Below are positions 15,056 to 23,106 of a stretch of 64,000 nucleotides of DNA, in pieces. The DNA comes from Nitrospirota bacterium (GTDB taxonomy: Bacteria > Nitrospirota > UBA9217), in the NCBI GenBank assembly GCA_023229435.1, contig JALNZF010000003.1, forward strand, positions 124,001 to 188,000. Direction: 5' to 3'. Made by a program: the position numbers and the translations under genes. The notes beneath the pieces are model-generated. The model was not told where the DNA came from and ran no database searches. It saw only the letters and a list, made by a program, of their open reading frames with translations. Within the stretch, counting starts at the first letter, position 1. Each line of letters opens with the position of its first letter.

Positions 15056-15958
15056 CTACACCTGTATCTTCTTGATTTTCATCTTCGTCAGATCCATCTG
15101 CCCAAGCCCAAGCTTGTAGCCGATCGTCACGTATCCAAGGTCGCTCCCCTTCATGCCGAACAGCGTGGCGCCGTAGGAATCGATCGCCACCGGGTCGAAT
15201 CCGACGATCACGGTATCGAGCTTCTTCACATCAGCGAGGCTGCCGCCCTGGGGACCGTTGGCTGTCAGGATGCGTACGGCATCAAGGATCGTGAGCGTGG
15301 GTTTTATCTTCAGGGAAAGGTCGACCAGACTTTCATCCAGCTTCTGATGGATCTGGCGCCGCGATCCTCCCATTACGCCCATCCAGTTCTTCATGGACAA
15401 CGTGAGCTTCGCAAGACCGTGGTGTTTCGCGATCGGAATACTGATCACCTTGTCCGCCTCGAAAATATCAGAATAGAGAGGCCATGACTTGAGCGCCTGT
15501 CCATTGATGGCCATGTCCTTGAACTTCCGTTCGTCCATATAATCCACGTCAGCTCCCAATGCCTTTGCCGCGGATGCGATGCCGCTCTGGACGTAGCACC
15601 GCCGGGGATCGTTCACCGGCCGGTCGAAGACCTTCACTTTCTTTGCCCCTGCCTCGAAACAGAGCTTTACCACGGCCGCGACCACCTCGGGGTTCGTGTT
15701 CGCCGCCTGCTCGGGCGTCCGGTCCCACCCGATGTTCGGCTTGATCACCACGATGTCGCCCCGGGAGATGAACTTCCTGATCCCGCCCATGGCGTCGAGA
15801 GCCGCCATCACGATCTTCTCGGGAGACGCACCGTGCGCCACGACAAGGTCCGGCCGGGCCGCTGTCTCTGCCGCCTCGGCAAGGGCGTTCAAACCATCGG
15901 GGAGCGACAACCCCGCGCCGGTCAATGCCGCGAGTTTTATAAACCTTCTTCTGTCCAC
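15056..15958 (-). CDS. Tat-exported DUF362 protein
   Basis: 300 residues. A twin-arginine signal (MDRRRFIKLAALTGAGLSL) predicts export in a folded state, usually with a cofactor. The DUF362 domain follows: GDIVVIKPNIGWDRTPEQAANTNPEVV, a Rossmann-like VKVFDRPVNDPRRCYVQSGI, and IPIAKHHGLAKLTLSMKNWMG. DUF362 proteins are often fused or adjacent to ferredoxins and may bind iron-sulfur clusters; the function is unknown. The GTG start is preceded by AGGTGA, which includes the MFS gene stop codon, so translation is coupled to it. The polyferredoxin gene follows after 76 bp, including a CCCTT-TAGT-AAGGG hairpin. Confidence 0.85.
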   Translation of the reverse strand: MDRRRFIKLAALTGAGLSLPDGLNALAEAAETAARPDLVVAHGASPEKIVMAALDAMGGIRKFISRGDIVVIKPNIGWDRTPEQAANTNPEVVAAVVKLCFEAGAKKVKVFDRPVNDPRRCYVQSGIASAAKALGADVDYMDERKFKDMAINGQALKSWPLYSDIFEADKVISIPIAKHHGLAKLTLSMKNWMGVMGGSRRQIHQKLDESLVDLSLKIKPTLTILDAVRILTANGPQGGSLADVKKLDTVIVGFDPVAIDSYGATLFGMKGSDLGYVTIGYKLGLGQMDLTKMKIKKIQV

Positions 15959-15961
15959 AGA

Positions 15962-17332
15962 TCACCTCACCTTTCCCCTCGCGAGCGATGCGAAAATGCC
16001 GCAGAAACAGAGGGCCACAAAAATAATGAATGCCGTTCGTATACTCGTCAGGAAAAGAGGATAGTTTTCCGGAGTAATGCGCGCGCTCCCGATGGTGAGC
16101 GCAAATATGACCATGGAGATGCCCATGCTCAGCATCTGGCCGATCAGGCGCATGGTGCCGAGCGTGGACGAGCCCACGCCGTAGAACCGTTTCTCGATGG
16201 AACTCATGACCGCGTTCGTGTTCGGCGACGAGAACAGGGCGAATCCGAAGCCCAGCAGCAGCAATCCCGTGATGATGAAACCGAGGCGCGTGTCCCGGTC
16301 AATGAACGTGAACAGGAGCAATCCTGCAGCCGTGAACCCCATGCCGATGGAAGCAACGATTCTTGGCTCTATTTTATCAGAAAGTCTTCCGGCAAAGGGG
16401 GAAAAGATCGCCATCACCACAGGCTGAAAGATCAGGATCATGCCCGCGTGCTGGGGCGTAAATCCCTTGATATACTGGAGATAGAGGCTTAAGAGGAACG
16501 TGACGGCAAAGGTGGCGCTGTAATTGATCAGCGCCGCCAGGTTGGAGAAAGCAAAGACAGGATTATGGAAGAAGAGGTCCATATTCAGGAGGGGGCTTGA
16601 TGCCCTTCTATCCCAAACGACAAAGAGCAGACACCCAACCATGCCTGCAAGCAGGAACCATATTCCGGATATTGAGGGCAGGAGCGAAAGCCCGTACATG
16701 AGCGCAACAAGGGCAAAGGCATAGAGAAGAGAGCCGATAACATCGAACTTCTCTCCTCGCGCGTCGGCCCACTCCCTGTTCAGCTTCGCGACGACCAGAT
16801 AGATCACAAACAGTCCGAGCGGCACGTTCACCAGGAAGATGCTCCTCCACCCGAACTGAGTGGTCAGAAACCCTCCGAGGACGGGGCCGAGCGACAGCCC
16901 GAGGTAAACGGCCGCCACGTTGATCCCGAGCACGCGCCCGCGCTCGGCCGCGGGATACACCGAAGTCAGGATCGCCATGCCGGTCCCGAAGATCATGGCG
17001 CTTCCAAAGCCCTGCAGGACACGGAGCGTGATAAGGACTATCGCTGACGGAGAAAAGGCAAGCAAGAGCGAGGAGATCGTGAAGATCCACATGCCGTAAG
17101 CGAAGATCCGCTTCCTGCCGTGGATGTCCGCCAGCCTCCCGAAGGGGACCAGGAACATGGCTGCGGACAGAATGTACGATGCAGGCACCCAGCTCATGAG
17201 CACAGCGCTCATCTGGAATTCTCTTCCTATGGCAGGGAGTGCGATATTGATGGACGAGACCATGAAGGGCGTAAGGAAAGAAGCAAATGTTGCGATAAGA
17301 AGGGCGGAGCGTTTTATGGTATTGTCGCTCAT
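15962..17332 (-). CDS. MFS transporter, DHA2 (EmrB/QacA) type
   Basis: 456 residues with about 14 hydrophobic helices, the DHA2 count. Motif A is seen after helix 2 (GRLADIHGRKRIFAYG) and motif C-like sequence in helix 5 (GLSLGPVLGGFL). A second motif A occurs in the C-terminal half (GRLSDKIEPRI). Such proteins are proton-driven exporters of drugs or small metabolites. It is the first gene of a unit with DUF362 and a polyferredoxin: three bases separate its stop from the GTG of the next gene. The cargo is unknown, and the redox neighbours do not identify it. Confidence 0.88.
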   Translation of the reverse strand: MSDNTIKRSALLIATFASFLTPFMVSSINIALPAIGREFQMSAVLMSWVPASYILSAAMFLVPFGRLADIHGRKRIFAYGMWIFTISSLLLAFSPSAIVLITLRVLQGFGSAMIFGTGMAILTSVYPAAERGRVLGINVAAVYLGLSLGPVLGGFLTTQFGWRSIFLVNVPLGLFVIYLVVAKLNREWADARGEKFDVIGSLLYAFALVALMYGLSLLPSISGIWFLLAGMVGCLLFVVWDRRASSPLLNMDLFFHNPVFAFSNLAALINYSATFAVTFLLSLYLQYIKGFTPQHAGMILIFQPVVMAIFSPFAGRLSDKIEPRIVASIGMGFTAAGLLLFTFIDRDTRLGFIITGLLLLGFGFALFSSPNTNAVMSSIEKRFYGVGSSTLGTMRLIGQMLSMGISMVIFALTIGSARITPENYPLFLTSIRTAFIIFVALCFCGIFASLARGKVR

Positions 17333-17393
17333 AATCGGAGTTCCGGGACGTTCATATTGGTGAATAGAGACTTATGCACAAACTCATTTTGTG

Positions 17394-17474
17394 CTTCGAC
17401 AGGCTCAGCACGAACGGAAATAAGCACACCATTACAGTACACTGAGCCTGCCGTTCGCCCTGAGCTTGTCGAAG
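17394..17474. repeat. inverted pair of CTTCGACAGGCTCAGCACGAACGG repeats
   Basis: The left arm (17394-17417, CTTCGACAGGCTCAGCACGA plus ACGG) faces the right arm (17451-17474, CCGTTCGCCCTGAGCTTGTC plus GAAG), with 33 bp between. This is a widely dispersed palindromic repeat in environmental proteobacterial-type genomes. It lies upstream of the MFS gene and downstream of the DUF2905 gene. Confidence 0.8.
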
Positions 17475-17497
17475 GGTGATGCAACGGGCTCAATATC

Positions 17498-17704
17498 CTA
17501 CCTGAATTTATTGATGATATACAGGATCAGACTGATGACGATGCTCGTGGCCAGGGGAAAGTAAAGCGTATAATTTTCTTTTTTAACCAGGATATCGCCG
17601 GGAAGCTTTACCGCAAAAGGCAGTCGCGGCAAGACCAGGATCACGAGACCGACAACGATCAATACCGACCCGATCAGTATCATGACCTTTGCCATCTCGC
17701 CCAT
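17498..17704 (-). CDS. DUF2905 family small membrane protein
   Basis: 68 residues with two helices: VMILIGSVLIVVGLVILVL and YFPLATSIVISLILYIINKF, separated by the conserved LPGDILVKKENYTLYFP. The conserved PGD-I-x(5)-N-x(2)-(V/L)-Y-F-P pattern identifies DUF2905, a family of unknown function. The stop of accD lies 8 bp upstream, so it is probably the last gene of that transcript. An internal ATG at 17695 could be the real start since no strong ribosome site precedes the first. Confidence 0.82.
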   Translation of the reverse strand: MGEMAKVMILIGSVLIVVGLVILVLPRLPFAVKLPGDILVKKENYTLYFPLATSIVISLILYIINKFR

Positions 17705-17712
17705 GCAAACAC

Positions 17713-18555
17713 TTATTCCACAAAGAAATCGAGGATTTTGCCGAGCGTGGCGTGCATCTCCCGCCGCGGCACGATGGCATCGATCATACCGTGCTCCTGC
17801 AGGAACTCGGCCCGCTGGAACCCGGCCGGTAGCTGCTGCTTGATCGTCTCCGCAATCACGCGGGGACCGGCGAAGCCGATGAGGCTCTTTGGCTCAGCGA
17901 TGATAATGTCGCCGAGCATGGCAAAGCTCGCCGTGACCCCGCCGAAGGTCGGATCGGTAAGCACCGAGATGAACGGGAGACCCGCCTCGCCCAACCGCGC
18001 CGCCGCGGCAGAGGTCTTCGCCATCTGCATGAGCGAAAGGATCCCCTCCTGCATCCTCGCGCCGCCGGACGACGCCACCGACACAAAGGGCGTCCGTTTC
18101 TCGATGGCCCGCTCGATTGCACGGGCGATTTTCTCGCCCACCACCGAGCCCATGCTGCCCCCCATGAAATCGAAATCCATGACCACAAGCGATACGGGCT
18201 TTCCGCCGATCTTTGCCTCGCCGGAGATGATCGCATCCTTAAGCCCCGTCTTCTTGCGGCTGCTCTTCAGCTTGTCCTTGTAGTCTTTGAAGTTAAGAAA
18301 ATCCCTGGGCGAGAGACCGTCCTCCACCTCAAGAAAGCTGCCCTCGTCCACCAGGTACGGGAGACGCTCCGCCGCCGAGATGCGAAAATGATAGTCGCAC
18401 TTGGGGCAGACCTTGAAGTTCTTGTCCACCTCTTTGCGATAGATGATTTCCTTGCAGTTGTCGCACTTGACCCAGAGCCCCTCGGGGATCTTCACCTTTT
18501 TTGCAGGTGCTTCCGGTGCGGTACCCCCGGGTCGTTCTTTCTTAAACCAGGCCAT
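17713..18555 (-). CDS. accD: acetyl-CoA carboxylase carboxyltransferase subunit beta
   Basis: 280 residues, standard length. The N-terminal zinc ribbon has four cysteines (WVKCDNCKE ... VCPKCDYHF, about residues 25-50). The carboxyltransferase domain shows MDFDFMGGSMGSVVGEKI, SSGGARMQEG and LTDPTFGGVTASFA, which form the oxyanion and CoA sites. With AccA it transfers carboxyl groups from biotin-BCCP to acetyl-CoA, the first step of fatty-acid synthesis. The ATG at 18555 is chosen because AGAAGGAG precedes it by 4 nt; a longer frame starts at 18591. No accA or folC is adjacent, although folC often follows accD in proteobacteria. Confidence 0.95.
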   Translation of the reverse strand: MAWFKKERPGGTAPEAPAKKVKIPEGLWVKCDNCKEIIYRKEVDKNFKVCPKCDYHFRISAAERLPYLVDEGSFLEVEDGLSPRDFLNFKDYKDKLKSSRKKTGLKDAIISGEAKIGGKPVSLVVMDFDFMGGSMGSVVGEKIARAIERAIEKRTPFVSVASSGGARMQEGILSLMQMAKTSAAAARLGEAGLPFISVLTDPTFGGVTASFAMLGDIIIAEPKSLIGFAGPRVIAETIKQQLPAGFQRAEFLQEHGMIDAIVPRREMHATLGKILDFFVE

Positions 18556-18602
18556 AAAACTCCTTCTGATGAACCACTCCTTACTCCTCACTCCGAACGT
18601 AT

Positions 18603-19370
18603 TTAGAATATATACGTCTTCCCTTCCCGCAGGATCTTCACGTTTTTCCGTCCCAGGGCCTTCAATTCGCTGATCACCTTCTTTTGATGGACGGGCTTTA
18701 TATGGTAGATGTAGATCGGCATGTCATTGCCGATCCGCGCCTTCATGAGGTCCTGATGCAGTTGTCGCGGCGTAAAGTGGCCGCTCAGACCGGCGAGGTC
18801 CTCGAGGTTGTTCGGGAACGACGTATCGACGATGATCGCGTTAAGATTCTTTGTCTTGGCTGCTTCCTTCCAAAGTCCTTCGTTCGGACCGGTATCAGCG
18901 CTGTAGATGAACGATGATCTGCCGTCGCTTACGACGAACCCGACGGCGGGGACCGGATGGTTCATGGGGACCGCCTTTACCTTCAATCCTGCGATGCTCA
19001 CCGTCTTTCCGAGCGGCATCGGAACATAGGTCAACACCGGATGTACAGCATTCGGTATCTTCGTGAAGTCCGGCCAGATAATGTCATTCATCAGGTGTTT
19101 CCTGATGGCATTGATGACCCCGGGGATCGCCCGGATTTTCACCGGCTTTTTGACGCGGCCGACAATGTTGTCGGCCAGGAACAAGAGTGACTTGATATGA
19201 TCGAGATGGGTATGGCTTATCAGGATATCGGTGATCCTGAGCTGTCCTGAGAGGGTAAGTGCCGCGGTAATGGTCCCTGCATCCAGCATCATCACATCGT
19301 TGACGAGAAATCCCGGCGGATTGTGCCCTATTGCTTCAGATCCGGAGCAGCCTAGTATTTTTACCTTCAC
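18603..19370 (-). CDS. class II-type cyclic-nucleotide phosphodiesterase (MBL fold)
   Basis: 255 residues from a GTG at 19370, chosen because GGAGG lies 4 nt upstream. The metallo-beta-lactamase motif HTHLDHIKSLLFLADN at about residues 54-69 matches the class II cyclic-nucleotide phosphodiesterase signature H-x-H-L-D-H. Further metal ligands are plausible in NHPVPAVGF, SADTGPNEGLW, and the C-terminal YIYHIKP. The N-terminal KILGCSGSEAIGHNPPGFLV is typical of that branch. Class II enzymes hydrolyse cAMP or cGMP. The CHASE2 cyclase lies directly upstream, supporting a role in turning over the nucleotide the cyclase makes. The alternative is an unspecialised MBL hydrolase such as an RNase Z relative. 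Confidence 0.75.
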   Translation of the reverse strand: MKVKILGCSGSEAIGHNPPGFLVNDVMMLDAGTITAALTLSGQLRITDILISHTHLDHIKSLLFLADNIVGRVKKPVKIRAIPGVINAIRKHLMNDIIWPDFTKIPNAVHPVLTYVPMPLGKTVSIAGLKVKAVPMNHPVPAVGFVVSDGRSSFIYSADTGPNEGLWKEAAKTKNLNAIIVDTSFPNNLEDLAGLSGHFTPRQLHQDLMKARIGNDMPIYIYHIKPVHQKKVISELKALGRKNVKILREGKTYIF

Positions 19371-19384
19371 GCAACCTCCGTGGT

Positions 19385-19525
19385 ATGGCAAATTAAATAT
19401 CCCGAATGACAAATCTCAAATAAATTCTAAATTCAATAAATCCAATTTCAAAACGTTTGGTATTTGGAACTTGGTGCTTGAGAGTTATTTGTTATTTGTT
19501 ATTTGTAATTTGAAATTTGGCATTT
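19385..19525. repeat. AT-rich imperfect inverted repeat
   Basis: Runs of AAATCTCAAATAAATTCTAA type on the left face TTATTTGTTATTTGTAATTT type on the right, an AT-rich island in otherwise GC-rich DNA. A related fragment (AATTCCCAATTTTACATT) lies near 61690-61712. It separates the cyclase and phosphodiesterase genes; its hairpin could attenuate the downstream gene. Confidence 0.6.
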
Positions 19526-19533
19526 GGCGCTTA

Positions 19534-21432
19534 TTACTCTTTCACTCCGACCAGGTCATAGATCACCACCGGCTGCTGTTTCCCCTTGACGGTCACGGAG
19601 CCGAGCTCGTTTACCCGCATGATATTCCTCACCTTGCCGTAGGTATATTCCGATATGATGATATGATTATTATACTGTCTTGTCAAGCTTTCTAAGCGCG
19701 CGCCAAGGTTCACATTGTCGCCGATCACCGTATAATCCATTTTCTTGCCCGGTGCTCCGATATTACCCACCACCATATCGCCGGTGTTGATGCCGATCCC
19801 GATGTCGATGATGTGTTTCCCTTCGGCGGCCCACTTTGCCTGCAACTCCTTGAGCCTGACGATCATGGCCAGAGCGCACCCGCACGCGCGCTCCGCATGG
19901 TCCGGCTGGCCGACAGGCGCGCCCCAGAGCGCAACGATGGCATCTCCCACGAATTTGTCGAGAGTCCCTTCGTATTCGAACACGACCTCCGTCATCGCGC
20001 CCAGATATTCATTCAACAGCGAGACCACTTCTTCAGGCTGAAGCATTTCGGAAAAGGAGGTGAATCCCCGGATATCGGAAAAAAGCACCGTGATCTCCTT
20101 GCGATCGCCGCCGAGCTTGGCCTTGCTCGGGTCCCGGATGAGTTCGTCCACGATCCGCTTCGATACATAGCTCGAAAACATTTTGCGAATGTCACGGGCG
20201 CGCCGTTCCTCCATGAAGAACCGGTATGCGGTCTGGCTTGTGTAACCGAAGAAAAGGGCCGACGCGGGATACACAAAGTTAAACCAGATCCCTTTGACCA
20301 CGAAAAGGTAATACACGACACCCAGGTAGCCCCCGAACAGGGCCAGGAACAATACCGCACCGGCACCGGCGCCGAGGCGGGGAAGCGTGACGCCGAACAG
20401 CGCGGCAAAAAAGAAGATCAGGAGGATGACGCCCGTCTCGGTGCGCCGCAGGAAATCATTGCGCAGGATATTGTCCACCACGCTCGCATGCTTTTCGATC
20501 CCCGCCATGTTGTTCGAGAATGGCGTCACCCGCAGATCATAGATGCCTATGGCAGTGGCGCCTATCAGGACGATCTTGTCCTTAAAGGTCCCTGCCGGCG
20601 TCTTTCCATCCACGATATCGGAGATCGAATAGCGGGGAAAGGTCCCATCCGGACCGCGGTAATTGATCAGCATCCTGCTCTGCGCATCGGTGGGGATGAG
20701 CGTACCGGCCAACTGGACCGACCCCTGACCGTCAAGGGCCAGACTCGGAAGGTCCAGTTTACGGTACAACCGGGCGGCCTGCAGGCCAATCGGCGCGTAA
20801 TAATCATCCTGATATTGAATAGCGAGCAGTTCCCAGCGGAGCGTCCCGTCACTGTCGGGGATCATATTGATAGGGGCGACAGATGCGGCGGCTGCGGAGA
20901 ACCGTTCAAGCGGGGGAAGCACCATTTTGGCTGCGAGCGGCGTATAGGAGGTATCGGTATTTTTCAGCACTGCGTACGCAGAGGGGATCAGGAAATCCAC
21001 CTGCCTGCTCGTAAAGCCGGATTCCTTATACCCGGCTTCGGAAAAATCGAAGTCCATCGGAATGATCACACGACCATTCTTTTGGAGAGCCCGCTCCAGG
21101 AGGCCGTCAGACCTCGCATTCTCGGCCTCCGTAAAAAGCACGTCAAAGACGACCACTGCGGCGCGCTCATCGGTGAGACGGTCCACCACGCGTGCCCAGA
21201 CCGTACGGGACCAGGGAAATCGCCCCAGTTTACTGATGCTTTTTTCGTCAATGGCCGCAATAAGCGTCTCGGGACCGGGCGTTACGACGCCCCGAACGTT
21301 GAACCGGAGGTCCAGCGTCTTTTCTTCCAGCACCTCGAAGAACCTGGCATTGCCCAGATACATAAGCGACAGCGACAGTGCCACGATCAACGCAATGAGC
21401 ATGCCCGCTTTTTTCCCGGTTTTCACTGACAT
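19534..21432 (-). CDS. CHASE2-domain class III adenylate/guanylate cyclase
   Basis: 632 residues. An N-terminal helix (MLIALIVALSLSLMYLG) leads to a periplasmic CHASE2 domain (about 40-320), with DEKSISKLGRFPWSRTVWA and VLIGATAIGIYDLRVTPF. Three membrane helices follow (GVILLIFFFAALFGVTL and two more). The cyclase domain (about 420-632) has both metal aspartates (FSDIRGFTSFSE and DKFVGDAIVALWG) and the transition-state pair in DNVNLGARLE, so it should be active. CHASE2 binds an unknown extracytoplasmic signal. Downstream lies a phosphodiesterase and upstream (87 bp) a cyclic-nucleotide-binding protein, which makes a compact cAMP module. AAGG precedes the ATG. Confidence 0.92.
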   Translation of the reverse strand: MSVKTGKKAGMLIALIVALSLSLMYLGNARFFEVLEEKTLDLRFNVRGVVTPGPETLIAAIDEKSISKLGRFPWSRTVWARVVDRLTDERAAVVVFDVLFTEAENARSDGLLERALQKNGRVIIPMDFDFSEAGYKESGFTSRQVDFLIPSAYAVLKNTDTSYTPLAAKMVLPPLERFSAAAASVAPINMIPDSDGTLRWELLAIQYQDDYYAPIGLQAARLYRKLDLPSLALDGQGSVQLAGTLIPTDAQSRMLINYRGPDGTFPRYSISDIVDGKTPAGTFKDKIVLIGATAIGIYDLRVTPFSNNMAGIEKHASVVDNILRNDFLRRTETGVILLIFFFAALFGVTLPRLGAGAGAVLFLALFGGYLGVVYYLFVVKGIWFNFVYPASALFFGYTSQTAYRFFMEERRARDIRKMFSSYVSKRIVDELIRDPSKAKLGGDRKEITVLFSDIRGFTSFSEMLQPEEVVSLLNEYLGAMTEVVFEYEGTLDKFVGDAIVALWGAPVGQPDHAERACGCALAMIVRLKELQAKWAAEGKHIIDIGIGINTGDMVVGNIGAPGKKMDYTVIGDNVNLGARLESLTRQYNNHIIISEYTYGKVRNIMRVNELGSVTVKGKQQPVVIYDLVGVKE

Positions 21433-21519
21433 GGCGGCCTTGGTATGACGTCGCAGAGAGAAAGAGTTTTACTCCTGACTTCCGTCTGTTACCTCATCTC
21501 TTCGAAGATCTCCCGCATT

Positions 21520-22137
21520 TCAAGATAACCGCATAAGCAGGTCGACTTGGTCCTGACCCTTAAAATACACTTTCTCGTTTGAGAGCTCAACGATACTGAC
21601 GCTTGCCAGTTTCTCGATGATCATCCTGACCTGTGAGTTCTCGATGCCGGCGAGACCGGCAAGTCCATCGATGGTGATAAAGAATTCGTCGATCTTCTTC
21701 TGCTCCTTCACCTTCCCGGCAAGGATGCTGACAAGACGACTGGTGTTGTCCTTGATCATCAGGGCTTCCAACTGATCGTTCGTTTCACGCAGCCGGTCGG
21801 CCAGCCGCTTGATAAACCGGATGGCGATCTCTACATTGCCGCGAAGCAATGTATCAAAGGTCTCCCGGTCGATCACGAGCATCTCGCACTCCTCGATCGT
21901 CATGGCCGTGGCTGAACGGGGTTTATCGTTCAAGATGGCCATTTCGCCGAAGAAATCGCCCTTTTCCACCGTCGCGAGAATTTTCTCCACACCCCGGATC
22001 TGTTTGCTGATTTTCACCTTTCCGGACTGGAGGACGAACATCTCCTCTCCCCGGTCGCCTTCCTGAAAGAGCACCGTGCCAGGGGGTATTTTTTTTCCGA
22101 ACCGTGAATAAAGCTGCATCTGATCATTTTCAGCCAT
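21520..22137 (-). CDS. Crp/Fnr-like cyclic-nucleotide-binding regulator
   Basis: 205 residues. The N-terminal cyclic-nucleotide-binding domain (about 5-120) carries the phosphate-binding cassette FFGEMAILNDKPRSATAM with its Glu and Arg, so ligand binding is expected. A long C-helix (RFIKRLADRLRETNDQLEAL) joins a winged-helix-like C-terminus (about 145-205: FITIDGLAGLAGIENSQVRMIIEKL) that could bind DNA. The ATG at 22137 was chosen because GGGAG lies 7 nt upstream; upstream in-frame starts lack this. It is the first gene of a run with the CHASE2 cyclase and the phosphodiesterase, and is the natural candidate effector of that module. It lies downstream of trpA by 80 bp. Confidence 0.88.
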   Translation of the reverse strand: MAENDQMQLYSRFGKKIPPGTVLFQEGDRGEEMFVLQSGKVKISKQIRGVEKILATVEKGDFFGEMAILNDKPRSATAMTIEECEMLVIDRETFDTLLRGNVEIAIRFIKRLADRLRETNDQLEALMIKDNTSRLVSILAGKVKEQKKIDEFFITIDGLAGLAGIENSQVRMIIEKLASVSIVELSNEKVYFKGQDQVDLLMRLS

Positions 22138-22218
22138 ATCTGCTCCCATCGTTCTGAAACACAAAAAATTCAGCAGGCTTACTTAGGGCTGACTTTTTAT
22201 TTTGCCTTAGTGTTCTCC

Positions 22219-23022
22219 CTATCTCGCGAGTACCCCCTGTTTTAGGGCCTTCGCAAACGCCACAACACGGTTCACGAGTTCGGCATTGCCGATGTTCTCT
22301 TCGATCACCCTCACGAGCGCGCTGCCCACGATCACCCCGTCGGCGCCCCACAGGGCAACCTGTGCAGCCTGATCAGGCGAGGATATGCCGAACCCGACCG
22401 CAACCGGTTTGTCGGTCACGGATTTGATCCTGAGCAGGGAGTCTTTGATGGAGTTCTGGACAGCCAGTTTTGCGCCGGTTACGCCGGTTAGCGACACATA
22501 ATAGACAAAGCCTTGCGTGATCTTCGCGACAAGCTTGATCCGGTCGTCAGTGCTGGTGGGCGCAAGCAGAAAGATCGTGTCGAGGCCCGCCTTCTTTGCG
22601 GAAGATATCAGCGTCCCCGCTTCTTCGGGAGGGAGGTCCGGCAGAATGAGACCGTCCAGACCGGCGGCAACAGCGTCGTGAACAAAGCGTTCTTCTCCGT
22701 ACTTGAAGATCAGGTTATAATACGTCATGAGGATGAGCGGGATCGCGCTTGCTTTTCGTACATCGGCCACCAGACCGAGGACATCAGCGATGCTGGTCCG
22801 GTTCGTGAGCGAACGGAGGGCCGCCTTCTGGATCACGGGTCCGTCAGCCAGGGGATCGGAGAACGGCGCGCCAAGCTCGATGATATCACAACCCGCCTTT
22901 TCCATCTCAAGGATGAGCGACTTCGTCGTGGCAAGGTCCGGGTCTCCCACCATGATATACGGGATGAGCGCGGTCTCGTTCTTTTTCTTGAGCCGGTTGA
23001 ATGTGTTTTTGATTCTGGACAT
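22219..23022 (-). CDS. trpA: tryptophan synthase alpha chain
   Basis: 267 residues, full length. TrpA cleaves indole-3-glycerol phosphate to indole, which is passed to TrpB. Visible motifs are IPYIMVGDPDLATT, ELGAPFSDPLADGPVIQ with the catalytic Glu and Asp region, and the phosphate-binding GFGISSPDQA and GVIVGSALVRVI. The start at 23022 is preferred since AGGAAC precedes that ATG; an upstream in-frame ATG encodes MDRNI. It is the last trp gene but is separated from trpB by about 970 bp holding an unrelated exported-protein gene. Confidence 0.96.
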   Translation of the reverse strand: MSRIKNTFNRLKKKNETALIPYIMVGDPDLATTKSLILEMEKAGCDIIELGAPFSDPLADGPVIQKAALRSLTNRTSIADVLGLVADVRKASAIPLILMTYYNLIFKYGEERFVHDAVAAGLDGLILPDLPPEEAGTLISSAKKAGLDTIFLLAPTSTDDRIKLVAKITQGFVYYVSLTGVTGAKLAVQNSIKDSLLRIKSVTDKPVAVGFGISSPDQAAQVALWGADGVIVGSALVRVIEENIGNAELVNRVVAFAKALKQGVLAR

Positions 23023-23106
23023 TATGTTCCTATCCAATGCTGCGTCATGTATTTCGCTGCCCTCATCACTTGATTTTCCGCTTCTAAGTTGCTCCTGTAT
23101 TACATC

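Noticed and set aside
19813..21429. 538-codon open frame on the plus strand
   Set aside because: Fully antisense to the CHASE2 cyclase, which has conserved motifs along its whole length. The translation is rich in Arg, His and Gly without any domain pattern.
22160..22200. Possible terminator between trpA and the Crp-like gene
   Set aside because: TCAGC/GCTGA gives a 5-bp stem with a long loop; T tracts on both sides are suggestive but not enough.
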